Shown one piece after another: positions 15,209 to 24,533 of a stretch of 33,674 nt of DNA. The notes under the pieces are model-generated. The model saw only the letters and a list, made by a program, of their open reading frames with translations. It was not told where the DNA came from and made no database searches. A program made the translations under genes and the position numbers. The stretch is from assembly GCF_002101555.1 (NCBI RefSeq), contig NZ_LQOL01000085.1, positions 1-33,674 of the forward strand. Reading direction: 5' to 3'. The number at the start of each line of letters is the position of its first letter. Within the stretch, counting starts at the first letter, position 1. The DNA comes from Mycolicibacterium canariasense. Its GTDB lineage: Bacteria; Actinomycetota; Actinomycetes; Mycobacteriales; Mycobacteriaceae.

Positions 15209-16282
15209 ATGACCATCACCGCTGGACCCAGGACCGCGAGCCTCTATTTCACCAACGGCTCCAGCGATAAGGAGTATCACGCACGCCTGGAGAGCAGCGG
15301 CGACGGATATGTCGTCAACTTCGCCTACGGCCGCCGGGGCTCGGCATTGACCACCGGCACGAAGACCACCACCGCGGTGGACTACGCCAAGGCCACGGCG
15401 ATCTTCGACAAGCTGGTCAAAGCCAAAGAGGCCAAGGGCTATACCCGCGGCGAGGACGGCACCCCCTATCAGAACAGCGCCAGCGACCGCCAGCCGTCGG
15501 GCCTGTTGCCCCAGCTGCTCAACGTCGCCGACCAGGCCGCTGCGAACGAAGCCATCAACAGTGACAGCTGGTGCCTGCAGGAGAAGTACGACGGCCGCCG
15601 CATGATGATTCGCAAGACCGGCGACACCGTCGAGGCCATCAACAAATTGGGACTGGTGGTAGGGGTGTCCGCAGCGGTGGCCCGTGCAGCTGGGTCCATC
15701 GACGGTGACTTCATCCTTGACGGGGAGATCATCGGCGATGTGCTGTACGCCTTCGATATGTTCGAGTACGCAGGCAATGACCTGCGCGACAAGCCCTACC
15801 GCGAGCGCTACCGCATCCTGCTCGATCTGATCGCCCTGAACCGCGATGACGCGATCGCGCCGACCCACAACTGGACCTCCCAGAGTGACAAGCGCCGGAA
15901 GCTGGCCGAGCTGCGGGACGCCAAGGCCGAGGGCGTGGTGTTCAAGCGCCTGGATGCACCGTATTCGCCGGGGCGGCCCAACAGCGGCGGCCCGCAGCTC
16001 AAGTTCAAGTTCGTCGAGACGCTGAGCGCCCTGGTGACCGCGGTCAACACCCAGCGCAGCGTGGGCCTGAGCCTGCACGGCAACGACGGCCTGACCTTCG
16101 TCGGCAACGTCACCATCCCCGCCAACCACAACGTGCCGCCGGTCGGCACCGTCGTCGAGGTCCGCTACCTCTACGCCGCCCCGGCGCTGTACCAGCCCGT
16201 CTACCTCGGTGTACGCGACGACATCCTGCCCGCGGAGTGCGTGATGGCGCAGGTGAAATTCAAGAGCGGCATCGACCGGTGA
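15209..16282 (+). CDS. WGR-domain ATP-dependent DNA ligase
   Basis: 357 aa. Residues 5-80 form a WGR domain (SLYFTNGSSDKEYHARL, then AYGRRGS in place of the W-G-R signature), a nucleic-acid-binding module known from PARPs. Residues 95-275 form the ligase nucleotidyltransferase domain: motif I EKYDGR with catalytic Lys126, motif III DGE at 171-173, motif IIIa YAFDMFEY, motif IV EGVVFKR at 241-247, motif V LKFKF at 264-268. Residues 280-357 have the OB-fold character of minimal ligases. It would seal nicks using ATP. ATG 15209 has AAGGGGA upstream. It is preceded by the palindromic operator at 15164, so it is likely repressed and induced together with the gene at 28056. There is no extra domain typical of host LigB/C/D. 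Confidence 0.85.
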   Translation: MTITAGPRTASLYFTNGSSDKEYHARLESSGDGYVVNFAYGRRGSALTTGTKTTTAVDYAKATAIFDKLVKAKEAKGYTRGEDGTPYQNSASDRQPSGLLPQLLNVADQAAANEAINSDSWCLQEKYDGRRMMIRKTGDTVEAINKLGLVVGVSAAVARAAGSIDGDFILDGEIIGDVLYAFDMFEYAGNDLRDKPYRERYRILLDLIALNRDDAIAPTHNWTSQSDKRRKLAELRDAKAEGVVFKRLDAPYSPGRPNSGGPQLKFKFVETLSALVTAVNTQRSVGLSLHGNDGLTFVGNVTIPANHNVPPVGTVVEVRYLYAAPALYQPVYLGVRDDILPAECVMAQVKFKSGIDR

Positions 16283-16294
16283 CCCCCGGCGAGG

Positions 16295-16615
16295 ATGCTG
16301 CCGAAGGACGCAGCCGCGGCCCTCGCCGGATTCGGCACTCAGCTGCCTGGATGGGATGCTTCGGCCGTGTCTGAACTTGTACAGCTTTGGCGTGGCGCCA
16401 ACTCGAAGAATTTTAGGGCCGACCACCTCGAACACTTCCCCGAGGGGACGTCGACGGCCGACATCGCCTCGTGGATTCACACCAAAGAACCGGACCTGGC
16501 ACTTGACAGAGAGAACCGAACGTTCTCTGACCTCATCGTGTTCGTCGAGATTGCACGTCGCAATCCAGGCTCCGCGACGCAGATCGGCCGGCTGGTCCTC
16601 ACGATCACGAGCTGA
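16295..16615 (+). CDS. hypothetical protein, 106 aa
   Basis: Starts 12 bases after the ligase stop, with GAGG directly before the ATG (tight spacing; a GTG inside the frame is an alternative). Soluble, helical, no motif recognised. It probably shares the ligase transcript. Codon use is less clear-cut than in neighbours. Confidence 0.5.
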   Translation: MLPKDAAAALAGFGTQLPGWDASAVSELVQLWRGANSKNFRADHLEHFPEGTSTADIASWIHTKEPDLALDRENRTFSDLIVFVEIARRNPGSATQIGRLVLTITS

Positions 16616-16703
16616 GAGCTGCACCGGGCGTCCGCACACCGACGGCCCTTTTCAACGCGGTGGCCATCCAGGCGCTGCTCTGGCAGTCAGCCGCAGCCCG
16701 AGA

Positions 16704-18461
16704 TCACCAGTCCGAGATCACCGTTGAGGACCCACCCATTGGCTCTACCCCGCGGTAGGTCTCGGACAACGGGTCGTTGGCCGCGTTCGCCGGGATGTAG
16801 TTCAGCGTGGCGGCGTCCTCGAGGTTGATCGGCGTGAGCCGGTGAATGTCGGCAACCGCCATCTTGGCCAGGTCGACCCAGCCGTCATCGCGGTACTCCT
16901 CGTAGGGGTCTTTCTCCGCGGGGTCCACCGGCATCGGGTACTCCAGCGAGGCCCACAGTCGCGGGTAGAGCCGCGGAATCCGGTCGGACACTTCCCGTTT
17001 GAACTGCTCCCAGTTCGGGCGGACGCTCGGAGGGAGGTTGTCCGAGATCGTTTCAGCTGGCGAGTACGACCAGTACGACTGGTAGATCTGAGCGGAAACC
17101 CTGCCGGAGTCGTCGGCCACAGTCACCAGTGCCCGGCCCGGGGTCTTGGGAGAGATGGTCCCGCCCAAGCGCGCCACCTCACCTTGAATCTGCTCAGGAA
17201 ATGCTTTGCGCACCACCATCGGTCCCGGCTTACCGAGCGACTGCACCACCTTGAACATGTCGAGCCAGTCGCTCGGCACGGTGTCGGCTTTCATGTCCTG
17301 GGTAGCAAGAATGGCGTTGACCCGGAACTCCCGGCCCACTTTGAGCAAATCCACCATGTCACGTTCGATGAGCTGAATTTCCCTGGGCTTGAACAGCGCT
17401 TTCATATTGGCGCGCACCGACGCGAACTCGTCGAGTACCAGCAGGATCGGCGTCATCGTCTCCCGCCAGGACGTGTCGCCGCGCTTGCTCATCTCCGTTC
17501 CGCGGCGCTGCCGCTGCTTGAGAATCAGCCACACAAGGTGAATCACCAGGACGTGCTCGTGGAGGTTCGACGACACCGCAGAGACGTTGGGGAACTTCAT
17601 AAACGGGCTGTAGTCCGTGCCTTTCCCATCGACAGCGAACACCCGGTATCCGGCTGCGAAATACTGCATCAGCTCGGCCCTGACCGCCACGGACTTGCCG
17701 CCGCCGGTTGCGCCGACCACTTCGCGGTGTGGAACGTCTTTGGGTTTGATCCTGATCGGGCCGTTCTCCCCCATCCCGATGGCGATCGACAGTCGGGGGA
17801 AGTTTCGCGCAGCCTCTTCACGGGTCTGCACGACCGGCCACATCTCAGGCATCACCAACGACGGGACCGCAGCGCCCCTGGTTGCGACCAGAGTGTCGAG
17901 CTGGCTGTCGAAGTCGATCCGCCAACCATCGCCGAACGGGGTGGCCAGCGCGTCGTTGATGCGGCTCTTGGTCGCCTCAGTCGCGAAAAAGCCCGGCTGC
18001 AGTGAGCGCAGCCCGTAGGCCGTCAACTCGCCGCGAGCAGGGTCGTCGCCCTCGAAAGCGAACTCGCCGACGACTGGCACCAACGTCTCGCTGATCGAGT
18101 GGGCGATCCGCAGCAGCCGCATGACCGACGGATTCGACGTGTCCAGTCCGGGTCCGGTGAACGCCTCGCGTCCGTGGCCGGCGTCCATTGCCAGCCCGGC
18201 AAAGACGTCGACCGCGCCTCCTGCAGCGGCGCGCATACGCTCATGGGCTTTCCAATGCCGCCGAGCGCGGTACATCAGTCCCAGACCACCAACTGCGGCC
18301 ACCCAGCTCACCGCGGTTCGCACAGGGGCGTCGGCGCCGAAGCCCAGGGTGGCCACCGGAGCGAGTAGTCCCGCCGCTGCCAGACATCCCAGGCACAGCG
18401 CCTGGGACTGATGCGAGGCTCGAGCGAAACCGCTGGTGTCCCGGTCGGATTCGGGGGTCAT
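16704..18461 (-). CDS. FtsK/SpoIIIE-like DNA translocase (possible coupling protein)
   Basis: 585 aa. Two membrane helices near residues 25-65. Walker A GATGGGKS at about 247-254, Walker B ILLVLDEFAS at about 340, followed by ATQDMKAD, the sensor-like region of FtsK/HerA motors. A single ATPase domain distinguishes it from EccC, which has three and is about twice as long. It resembles TcpA/TraB-type coupling proteins that pump DNA during conjugation. ATGA overlap with eccE (18458-18461) makes it the last gene of the ESX operon. I infer a role linking DNA transfer with the ESX membrane complex. A divergent EccCa-like subunit is the alternative. No hairpin is obvious after its stop. Confidence 0.8.
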   Translation of the reverse strand: MTPESDRDTSGFARASHQSQALCLGCLAAAGLLAPVATLGFGADAPVRTAVSWVAAVGGLGLMYRARRHWKAHERMRAAAGGAVDVFAGLAMDAGHGREAFTGPGLDTSNPSVMRLLRIAHSISETLVPVVGEFAFEGDDPARGELTAYGLRSLQPGFFATEATKSRINDALATPFGDGWRIDFDSQLDTLVATRGAAVPSLVMPEMWPVVQTREEAARNFPRLSIAIGMGENGPIRIKPKDVPHREVVGATGGGKSVAVRAELMQYFAAGYRVFAVDGKGTDYSPFMKFPNVSAVSSNLHEHVLVIHLVWLILKQRQRRGTEMSKRGDTSWRETMTPILLVLDEFASVRANMKALFKPREIQLIERDMVDLLKVGREFRVNAILATQDMKADTVPSDWLDMFKVVQSLGKPGPMVVRKAFPEQIQGEVARLGGTISPKTPGRALVTVADDSGRVSAQIYQSYWSYSPAETISDNLPPSVRPNWEQFKREVSDRIPRLYPRLWASLEYPMPVDPAEKDPYEEYRDDGWVDLAKMAVADIHRLTPINLEDAATLNYIPANAANDPLSETYRGVEPMGGSSTVISDW

Positions 18462-20647
18462 CGACGATTGCCATCGTCGCGGCGGTGGTGGCGTCCGGGC
18501 GGTGTCACGTCCTCGCTGGGAATCTCGACCTGCGGTAACGGCTGCGGCGGCGCAGCCGGCGGACGGTCAGGTCGCGACTTCTGCCGGCGCGGGGGCTGGG
18601 GCTGCGGCTCCGGAGGTGGTCCCAGGACCGCCCGCGGAGGCAAGTTGGCCTGCCGTCCCCTCTGCGGAACCTGTAGCGGCGCCACCGGAGACGACGCGGG
18701 CCCGGACCGCCGCGGGCCTGGGCCAGGACGAGTCGGCGGCACGGGGTCCATCGGCGGCAGCTGCGGGTTCGCTGTCGGCGGACGCAGCGGTGTCACCTGC
18801 GCGACAGCGGGTCGGCGCGGCACCGCTGCGGGCGCTGCGGTGGTGTCGGGAGTGGCCAAGCCTGGCGTCGCCACGGCTGGAGCGGGCGCCAGACGCACCT
18901 TCGGAGCCCCGGCGGCCCGCCCCGGCAGGGCGACCACTTCGCCCAGTCGCAGGTCGACACCCTCGATCGGGGCCGCCACGGTGCCATCGGCGTTGACGTC
19001 CTCACCGATCAACGTCCGCCGCTCGATCGGTGTCAGCTCCCACAACACCCGCGAGGTCTGCGCGTCGGCAGTCACGATCACCTCGGAGCGACCAGCCGAG
19101 GTGTCCACGGTCAGGCTGTTGGTTGCACCGCGCCCGGCGGCGCCGGCGGTCACCAACAGCACTGCCTTGCCCGCGGCCAGACTGCGGTGGCGCTCCCACC
19201 ACTCGGGGGTGCACACAACCACATCGGCCGGTGCGGTCTCCACATCGCCGAACGACAACGTCGATGTAGCTCGGTGGGTCACCATCCGCTGCCACTGCGG
19301 ATCATCGATCATCACCGCGATGCGGTGCTCCTGTGTCGACAACCGACCCACCATCTGCAGAGCGAACAGTGTCGGACCGGCCAACCACAGCGGCTCGTCA
19401 GCCGGGGAGACCGCGACGAACACCCGTGTCTTGTCGGCACGGGTTCCGACGAACAAGCCAGCCCCGCCAGCCGGGATGCCGAAGCCCAGGAGCCGGTGAT
19501 CGTCGATGAGAACCCCCGTCGAGCGCAGCGGCGTCTGCGTTGCGCACGGCAGCGCGCGACTCACCCCAGGAACCTGCTGGCCGCCGGCCACCCGCAATCC
19601 GTAGCTCTCCGCTTTGGACAGCGCATCACCGCCACGCACCAGGTAACTGACCAGAGGCTGAGCTTTGGCGAGACCGGAGCCCTGTGGGGTCAGTGTCAGC
19701 GTCGTGTACTGGCGGTGTGCCTGCAGATGGTTCCAACTGCCGGCCGACTCAGCGTTCCAGTGCCCGCGAGCGGGAACAAAAGTACGCGTGTGAACCCCCG
19801 ATGTGGGCCCGCAGTTGCGCCACTTCGGTTCCGCGAGGGGACGTGACACCTGGGCCAGCACCGTGTCGTGGAAGTCGCGCACCTGCTGAGCGCTCATCAG
19901 CCGGCCGCCGAACCCCTGCTCAGCCAGCGAGTGACAGACACGGGTGCTGGCGATGGTCAGCGTCTGGCACAGACCGTCGGGCAACGAGGCCCGCCGCGCC
20001 CGCGAGTACGCCGGGCCCAGGATGTCGGCGTCAAGGTCGAGTGACACGGCGATCACCGTGGTCCCGCCCAGCGGCACCGATACCGGACCGATAAGGGTGT
20101 CGAGCACCCCCGCAGCCGTGTCGCGGTCGGCGAACTTGTACCCCACGCAAATCACGTCGATGCGGGACAGACCGATGTCGAACTGGCGAAGCTGACGGCG
20201 CAGCACATCCGCCGAGATCATCGGCGCCTTGCTCACGCCGGTGGCGCTGACATCGGTGACCTGCCACGGACGCGGGGTGATCTCCACCAGCGCAGTGGCC
20301 GTGCGCCCGTCGAAGACGACTCCCACGCCGTCGCGGGAAAACAGCGCCGCCTGATCGGGTAGCCGACGCTGCGACAGACGCATCGCCGTCCACTGACCCA
20401 CGGTGCGACCACGCACCTTGCCGCCGATCGCCGCTACGATCGCCGCTGCGGCCGCAGCACCAATTCCCGGATGCATTCCCGCGGTGCCCAGGACGGCGGC
20501 CGTCGACGCCGCCGAGGCCATCAGCCCGGTACGTGGGGTCAACGTCAGCAGCTCACGCGCCGGTTCGGCAGTGCGCGTCGTCCGCTGCGGCACGCTGCCC
20601 ACAGCGTCGGATTCCTCGACGCGCCCAGGTCTACGTCGCAGTGCCAT
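18458..20647 (-). CDS. eccE: type VII secretion protein EccE, long form
   Basis: 729 aa from ATG 20647, which shares its A with the mycP stop (TGATG). Two membrane helices at about residues 37-75 are followed by a cytosolic domain (80-520) with the EccE pattern, including GRTVGQWTAMRLS after the second helix and WNHLQAHRQYTTLTLTP in the middle. EccE is a peripheral membrane subunit of the ESX translocon next to MycP. Residues 590-729 are a Pro/Arg-rich disordered extension not found in ordinary EccE proteins (about 400-540 aa). It contains two copies of GGACGTGACA (18503 and 19839). Confidence 0.85.
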   Translation of the reverse strand: MALRRRPGRVEESDAVGSVPQRTTRTAEPARELLTLTPRTGLMASAASTAAVLGTAGMHPGIGAAAAAAIVAAIGGKVRGRTVGQWTAMRLSQRRLPDQAALFSRDGVGVVFDGRTATALVEITPRPWQVTDVSATGVSKAPMISADVLRRQLRQFDIGLSRIDVICVGYKFADRDTAAGVLDTLIGPVSVPLGGTTVIAVSLDLDADILGPAYSRARRASLPDGLCQTLTIASTRVCHSLAEQGFGGRLMSAQQVRDFHDTVLAQVSRPLAEPKWRNCGPTSGVHTRTFVPARGHWNAESAGSWNHLQAHRQYTTLTLTPQGSGLAKAQPLVSYLVRGGDALSKAESYGLRVAGGQQVPGVSRALPCATQTPLRSTGVLIDDHRLLGFGIPAGGAGLFVGTRADKTRVFVAVSPADEPLWLAGPTLFALQMVGRLSTQEHRIAVMIDDPQWQRMVTHRATSTLSFGDVETAPADVVVCTPEWWERHRSLAAGKAVLLVTAGAAGRGATNSLTVDTSAGRSEVIVTADAQTSRVLWELTPIERRTLIGEDVNADGTVAAPIEGVDLRLGEVVALPGRAAGAPKVRLAPAPAVATPGLATPDTTAAPAAVPRRPAVAQVTPLRPPTANPQLPPMDPVPPTRPGPGPRRSGPASSPVAPLQVPQRGRQANLPPRAVLGPPPEPQPQPPRRQKSRPDRPPAAPPQPLPQVEIPSEDVTPPGRHHRRDDGNRR

Positions 20648-22056
20648 CACCGGTTCTCCTCTCGGCGGTTTCCGCCACGTGCCAGGGCGACCACCACGAC
20701 GACGAAGATGACCCCGCCGAGAACACACATCGCGGCCAGCGCGATGTCACGGCCCAGGTTGTCCGCCGGCGGCGGGGGCGCACCGGGAATCGCCGCGATG
20801 GGCGGAACACCATCGGCCACCATCGGGATCTGATCGTCGATCGGGGCCGTCAGCGCAGCATTGGGATCGACAACGCCCGCTCCCATCAGCGAACTCATCG
20901 CCTGCGACGGGGAGTGGGCGGTGCGCTTGATGCGCTCGATGACCTGGTGGGAGGTCAGCTCGGGATGGCGCTCACGGATCAGCGCCGCCAGACCTGCCAC
21001 GTAGGCCGAGGCGAAGCTGGTCCCGGCTATCGGCTCGATTCCCTTCTCGGTCTGCTGTGCGTTGATCAGCGAACCGTCGATCTTGGCCGGATCGAGGCTG
21101 ACCACGTTGATCGCCGGGGCTGCCACGCTCACCCACGGCCCCGACATGGACCGCACATACGGGTCACCGGTCAGGGTCGTGCCGCCAACGCTGAGCACGA
21201 ACTGCTCAAACAGCGACGGCAGCGAGAGCGACTCGACCTGGCCCCACCCGCGGGTATCGGCCGGATCAGCCGGTGAGGCGTCGGGGTTGGCGGCGCAGTC
21301 ACCACCGACGTTGCCCGCCGCTGTGACGATCACGACGTCCTTGACCACAGCGGCGTAGTACAGCGCGCCGGCCAATGGGTGGAGATCCACCGGGTCATTG
21401 GGTTTGACACATGCGGTCACCGAGATGTTGATGACGTCGGCGTTGAGGTTGGCGGCGTGCACGATCGAACGGGCCAGCGTGGTCAGGTTGGATGCCGCCT
21501 GGGCTTCGCGTGCGTTTCCGGTGCGCCCGGCGTCGACTTGATACGCCGCTGAAGTCTGGCGGATCGAGACGATGGTGGCATCGGGCGCCAGGCCCACGAA
21601 CCCGTCATCCGGCGACGGCCGAGCCGCGATGAGCCCGGCGATCAGCGTTCCGTGGTGGTCGCAGTCGAACAGTCCATCACGTCCCTCGATGTAGTCGCCA
21701 CCGCCGAGCAGCTGCGGCAACCGGTCGTTGCGGTTGACTCCCGAGTCGATCACCGCGACTGTCTGCCCTTTGCCGGTGGCGAAGCCGTGCAATTTCTTGA
21801 CGCCCCATACCGTGTTGAGCGGCACGGAGTCGAACTGGCTGCCTTCCAGCCGTCCCGATGTCGCGCACAGTGCGGTCTGCTTCATCGGAAACTCGGGACC
21901 GGGCGGCGTATCGGCAGGGGCGATGTCGACAGCCGGGTCGTAGACGTAGGGCGCCAACGCCGAGGCCGGCGGGACGGGTGTCAGCAAGGCGACGATGGAC
22001 GCAACCGCCGCTGCGTGCAGCACCCGCCGACCGATCCCGAAGATGCAGGCGCTCAT
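20647..22056 (-). CDS. mycP: mycosin, type VII secretion serine protease MycP
   Basis: 469 aa. Sec signal peptide (hydrophobic AAAVASIVALLTPVPP, cleavage near ASA, residue 33). Subtilisin catalytic triad Asp104 (AVIDSGVN), His135 (DHHGT) and Ser347 (GTSFASAYVAG), with oxyanion Asn249 (AAGNVGG). C-terminal membrane anchor at about residues 435-460. MycP sits on the periplasmic side and stabilises the ESX membrane complex. ATG 22056 overlaps the eccD stop (ATGA). Family length is normal. All catalytic residues are present. Confidence 0.95.
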   Translation of the reverse strand: MSACIFGIGRRVLHAAAVASIVALLTPVPPASALAPYVYDPAVDIAPADTPPGPEFPMKQTALCATSGRLEGSQFDSVPLNTVWGVKKLHGFATGKGQTVAVIDSGVNRNDRLPQLLGGGDYIEGRDGLFDCDHHGTLIAGLIAARPSPDDGFVGLAPDATIVSIRQTSAAYQVDAGRTGNAREAQAASNLTTLARSIVHAANLNADVINISVTACVKPNDPVDLHPLAGALYYAAVVKDVVIVTAAGNVGGDCAANPDASPADPADTRGWGQVESLSLPSLFEQFVLSVGGTTLTGDPYVRSMSGPWVSVAAPAINVVSLDPAKIDGSLINAQQTEKGIEPIAGTSFASAYVAGLAALIRERHPELTSHQVIERIKRTAHSPSQAMSSLMGAGVVDPNAALTAPIDDQIPMVADGVPPIAAIPGAPPPPADNLGRDIALAAMCVLGGVIFVVVVVALARGGNRREENR

Positions 22057-23540
22057 CGGTTCCGCACCTTCGACCAGCCGTCCATGATGAGCACCAGCAG
22101 CGGGAACACCGTCACCACCGCCAGCGTGGCCAGAATCTCCAGTCGTCGCTTGCTCAGCGGCGAGTGCAGTGTCTGAGCGCGGATCGCCCAGATCGCCGAG
22201 AACAGCAGGCCTACCAACAACGGGATCGAGCCGGCCAGCAGCACGGCGGTGTCGGCCGGCGTGGCCGACAGCGAACGGCCGATCAGATATGCGGTCCAGG
22301 CCAACGGACCAGTGATCATCAACGGCAGCGCCGCTGCGCGCACCACCAGGCCGCGCCCCACCGCGACCACCACGACAGATGCGGTTGCCACCAGCGCGAA
22401 CATGTGCCACTCGTAATTCGCGGTGAAGTAGCCGCCCGCGGCTGCCGCGGCGACCAGCGACAAGCCGGCGGCGCTGACCATGCCGATCAGCGCGTTCAGC
22501 GTCTCGATGACTCGTGCCTCCTGATTGAGCATCGATTCGATCGCCGAGGCCGAGGTGGACCGCCGCGAGACCGCAGCCACCGACATGTCGTTGCGGCGCA
22601 GCAGCGGCTCGCCGGTCGTCGGGAGGTAGTTCACCCGCACCCGACCCACCAGCCGCGACGTCTGCGTGCACCACAGGATCACCAGAAGGCTGGTGAACGC
22701 CAACTGCGCGGCCACAGCCTGCGGGGACACCGCCAACACCATGTGCAGGAGGCCGACCAGGACCGCATAGAGCGCGACGGCGCCAACCCCGACATGCAGC
22801 CCGGCCGGACGGTTTCCGGTGATCGAGGACAGCAGCACCGCCAGCGTCCCGAGAGCAGCAGCGACTGTCGTGAGGTGCCAGATACCGAGATCCCGCGGAA
22901 CCGCCAGCAGGGCCGACGAACCAGCTGTGATGTAGGCGGCGACACACAACCCCGCGGAAACATCGCCGTAGGTGGTTCGGGTGTGGGTGAGCACCGCGGC
23001 GACCGAGGCGCACATCGCCACCAGTGCGGCCAGTGCGGCACAGACGATCCAACGGGCGCTTTCCCCCGAGGTGAGCACGTCACAGATCCCGATCACCGAC
23101 ACCGCGGCGACGGCCAGCGGGAGGGTGAACACCCCGAGTCGGCGTGTGTCACGCCCGTCGAGGACGGCGAACATCCGCTTGGACACCTCGGCGGTCCCGT
23201 CGGCGAGATCGTCACGCAGAACGGGGTATGACTCGGTACGTGTGCGGCGGGTCAGGTACAGGTCTGAGCCGGGGACGATCCCGGCCTGGTCCAGGGTTGC
23301 TTCCGGGTCGAGTCGGTCGCGGATCGGCCCGGCCTCCAGTGCCCACTCGACGCGTGTGTCTGTCAGGTAGTCGGCACTGGGTCCGGTCTTGACGATGTCA
23401 CGCAACTTGTCGCGCAGCTGCGGCAGTAGCGCCACCACCGGAGTGTGGGCGTGGAGTTTGCACTGAAAGGCGGTGTCGCGGGCGTGCACATTCACCGCGA
23501 CGAACGTGGTGTCGCTGAGAACCGAGGTCGGCTGTGTCAT
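22053..23540 (-). CDS. eccD: type VII secretion membrane channel protein EccD
   Basis: 495 aa. Residues 8-100 are the ubiquitin-like cytosolic domain (FVAVNVHARDTAFQCKLHAH, GSDLYLTRR). A linker and about 11 membrane helices follow (140-490), the layout of EccD, which forms the membrane barrel of ESX translocons. Start ATG 23540 fits the family N-terminus. No Shine-Dalgarno is seen, and GTAGAT a few bases upstream may be a -10 of a near-leaderless message. It is the first gene of the eccD-mycP-eccE-ftsK-like operon and is divergent from the XRE regulator at 23767. Confidence 0.92.
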   Translation of the reverse strand: MTQPTSVLSDTTFVAVNVHARDTAFQCKLHAHTPVVALLPQLRDKLRDIVKTGPSADYLTDTRVEWALEAGPIRDRLDPEATLDQAGIVPGSDLYLTRRTRTESYPVLRDDLADGTAEVSKRMFAVLDGRDTRRLGVFTLPLAVAAVSVIGICDVLTSGESARWIVCAALAALVAMCASVAAVLTHTRTTYGDVSAGLCVAAYITAGSSALLAVPRDLGIWHLTTVAAALGTLAVLLSSITGNRPAGLHVGVGAVALYAVLVGLLHMVLAVSPQAVAAQLAFTSLLVILWCTQTSRLVGRVRVNYLPTTGEPLLRRNDMSVAAVSRRSTSASAIESMLNQEARVIETLNALIGMVSAAGLSLVAAAAAGGYFTANYEWHMFALVATASVVVVAVGRGLVVRAAALPLMITGPLAWTAYLIGRSLSATPADTAVLLAGSIPLLVGLLFSAIWAIRAQTLHSPLSKRRLEILATLAVVTVFPLLVLIMDGWSKVRNR

Positions 23541-23766
23541 GTCTGGAGGATCTACCCGACGCCGAGTGCGGTGCCGGTTCGCGGCGCGTGCGCATTGATG
23601 AATGCGCCAGGAGCAGCCGTCGCCGTCCGTCCTCGTTTCAGCTGCTCCCTTAGCACGCGGTGCGGACATGCCATTAGGGGCTAAGGTGCTGCGTTCGTGT
23701 TTTCGATGCCGTAGGTTTCTTTATCGGTCGGGGAGGAAGAACAGCCGCAGAAAGTGGACATAAACC

Positions 23767-24501
23767 ATGGTTAAATCAGCCAAAACGGCTTTAGACGGCT
23801 GGAAAAGACTGGGAACACTGATCCGCGCAACCCGCATCGAGCAAGGTTTCGCCAATGCCGATCGGTTCGCCGCGCAATGCGGTGTGGCGCTGCGGGTGAT
23901 CTCCGACCTCGAGACCGGCAAACGCACCAACTACAAGCTGGAGACGCTGGCCAAAGTTGAGTCTGTTCTCGGTTGGCCGTCCGGCACCGCGGTCCAGGTG
24001 GTTTCCAATGAGCGCTTCACCCCGCCCAAGAAGGCGGGGCCCTCGAATCTCCTTTTCAGACAGGTCCATCAGGACCGCAATCCATACCTGGTCGAGGTCG
24101 ACGACGCTGAACGACTCATCACCATGCTCCTCGAAATTGCAGGTCGATCCGGCACTCTCGGCAAGCGCCCCCCTGGCGCGAAAACTATGGACCTGGCAGC
24201 CACAGCGCTACCCTTGTGCCTGCCTTACCTCACACGCATGGTCGAAGACAACTGCCTTCCCGGCAAAACACTCAATCCCGCAGTGCGGCCACACTACGAG
24301 GCGATTCTCACGCTGCTTGACACTTTCGCACCGACTGATGGCACCGGCGACTACGTGCGGTGGCTGGCCGGCGACCTCCCCAACACCCCGAAACACATCG
24401 CCGACCTGTACAGCAAGCGCCACATCGCCGCACACCGCGGACCGGTACCGCGGCGGGTAGGGCGTAGGCAACGGTCCGCCGATTCAGACATCGGCGACTG
24501 A
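23767..24501 (+). CDS. XRE-family transcriptional regulator
   Basis: 244 aa. Residues 12-70 form an HTH of the Cro/C1 type (LGTLIRATRIEQGFANADRFAAQCGVALRVISDLETGKRTNY). The rest (100-230) is a helical domain without recognised motif. It is transcribed away from the eccD operon, with 226 bases between the two starts, so regulation of the ESX operon and of itself is likely from position. The intergenic stretch has no obvious palindrome. Confidence 0.82.
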   Translation: MVKSAKTALDGWKRLGTLIRATRIEQGFANADRFAAQCGVALRVISDLETGKRTNYKLETLAKVESVLGWPSGTAVQVVSNERFTPPKKAGPSNLLFRQVHQDRNPYLVEVDDAERLITMLLEIAGRSGTLGKRPPGAKTMDLAATALPLCLPYLTRMVEDNCLPGKTLNPAVRPHYEAILTLLDTFAPTDGTGDYVRWLAGDLPNTPKHIADLYSKRHIAAHRGPVPRRVGRRQRSADSDIGD

Positions 24502-24510
24502 GGCCGCGAC

Positions 24511-24529
24511 GGTCAGCCGGGGCCTGACC
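24511..24529. terminator. short hairpin between convergent genes
   Basis: GGTCAG (24511-24516) pairs with CTGACC (24524-24529), 7-base loop, then AAAATC. It lies between the XRE gene stop and the Lsr2 stop, which converge. The stem is only 6 bp. Confidence 0.4.
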
Positions 24530-24533
24530 AAAA

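Noticed and set aside
22057..23052. N-terminal extension of the MycP frame (to 801 aa)
   Set aside because: The extension runs antisense-free but out of frame across eccD and has no membrane or protease character. The signal peptide begins at ATG 22056.
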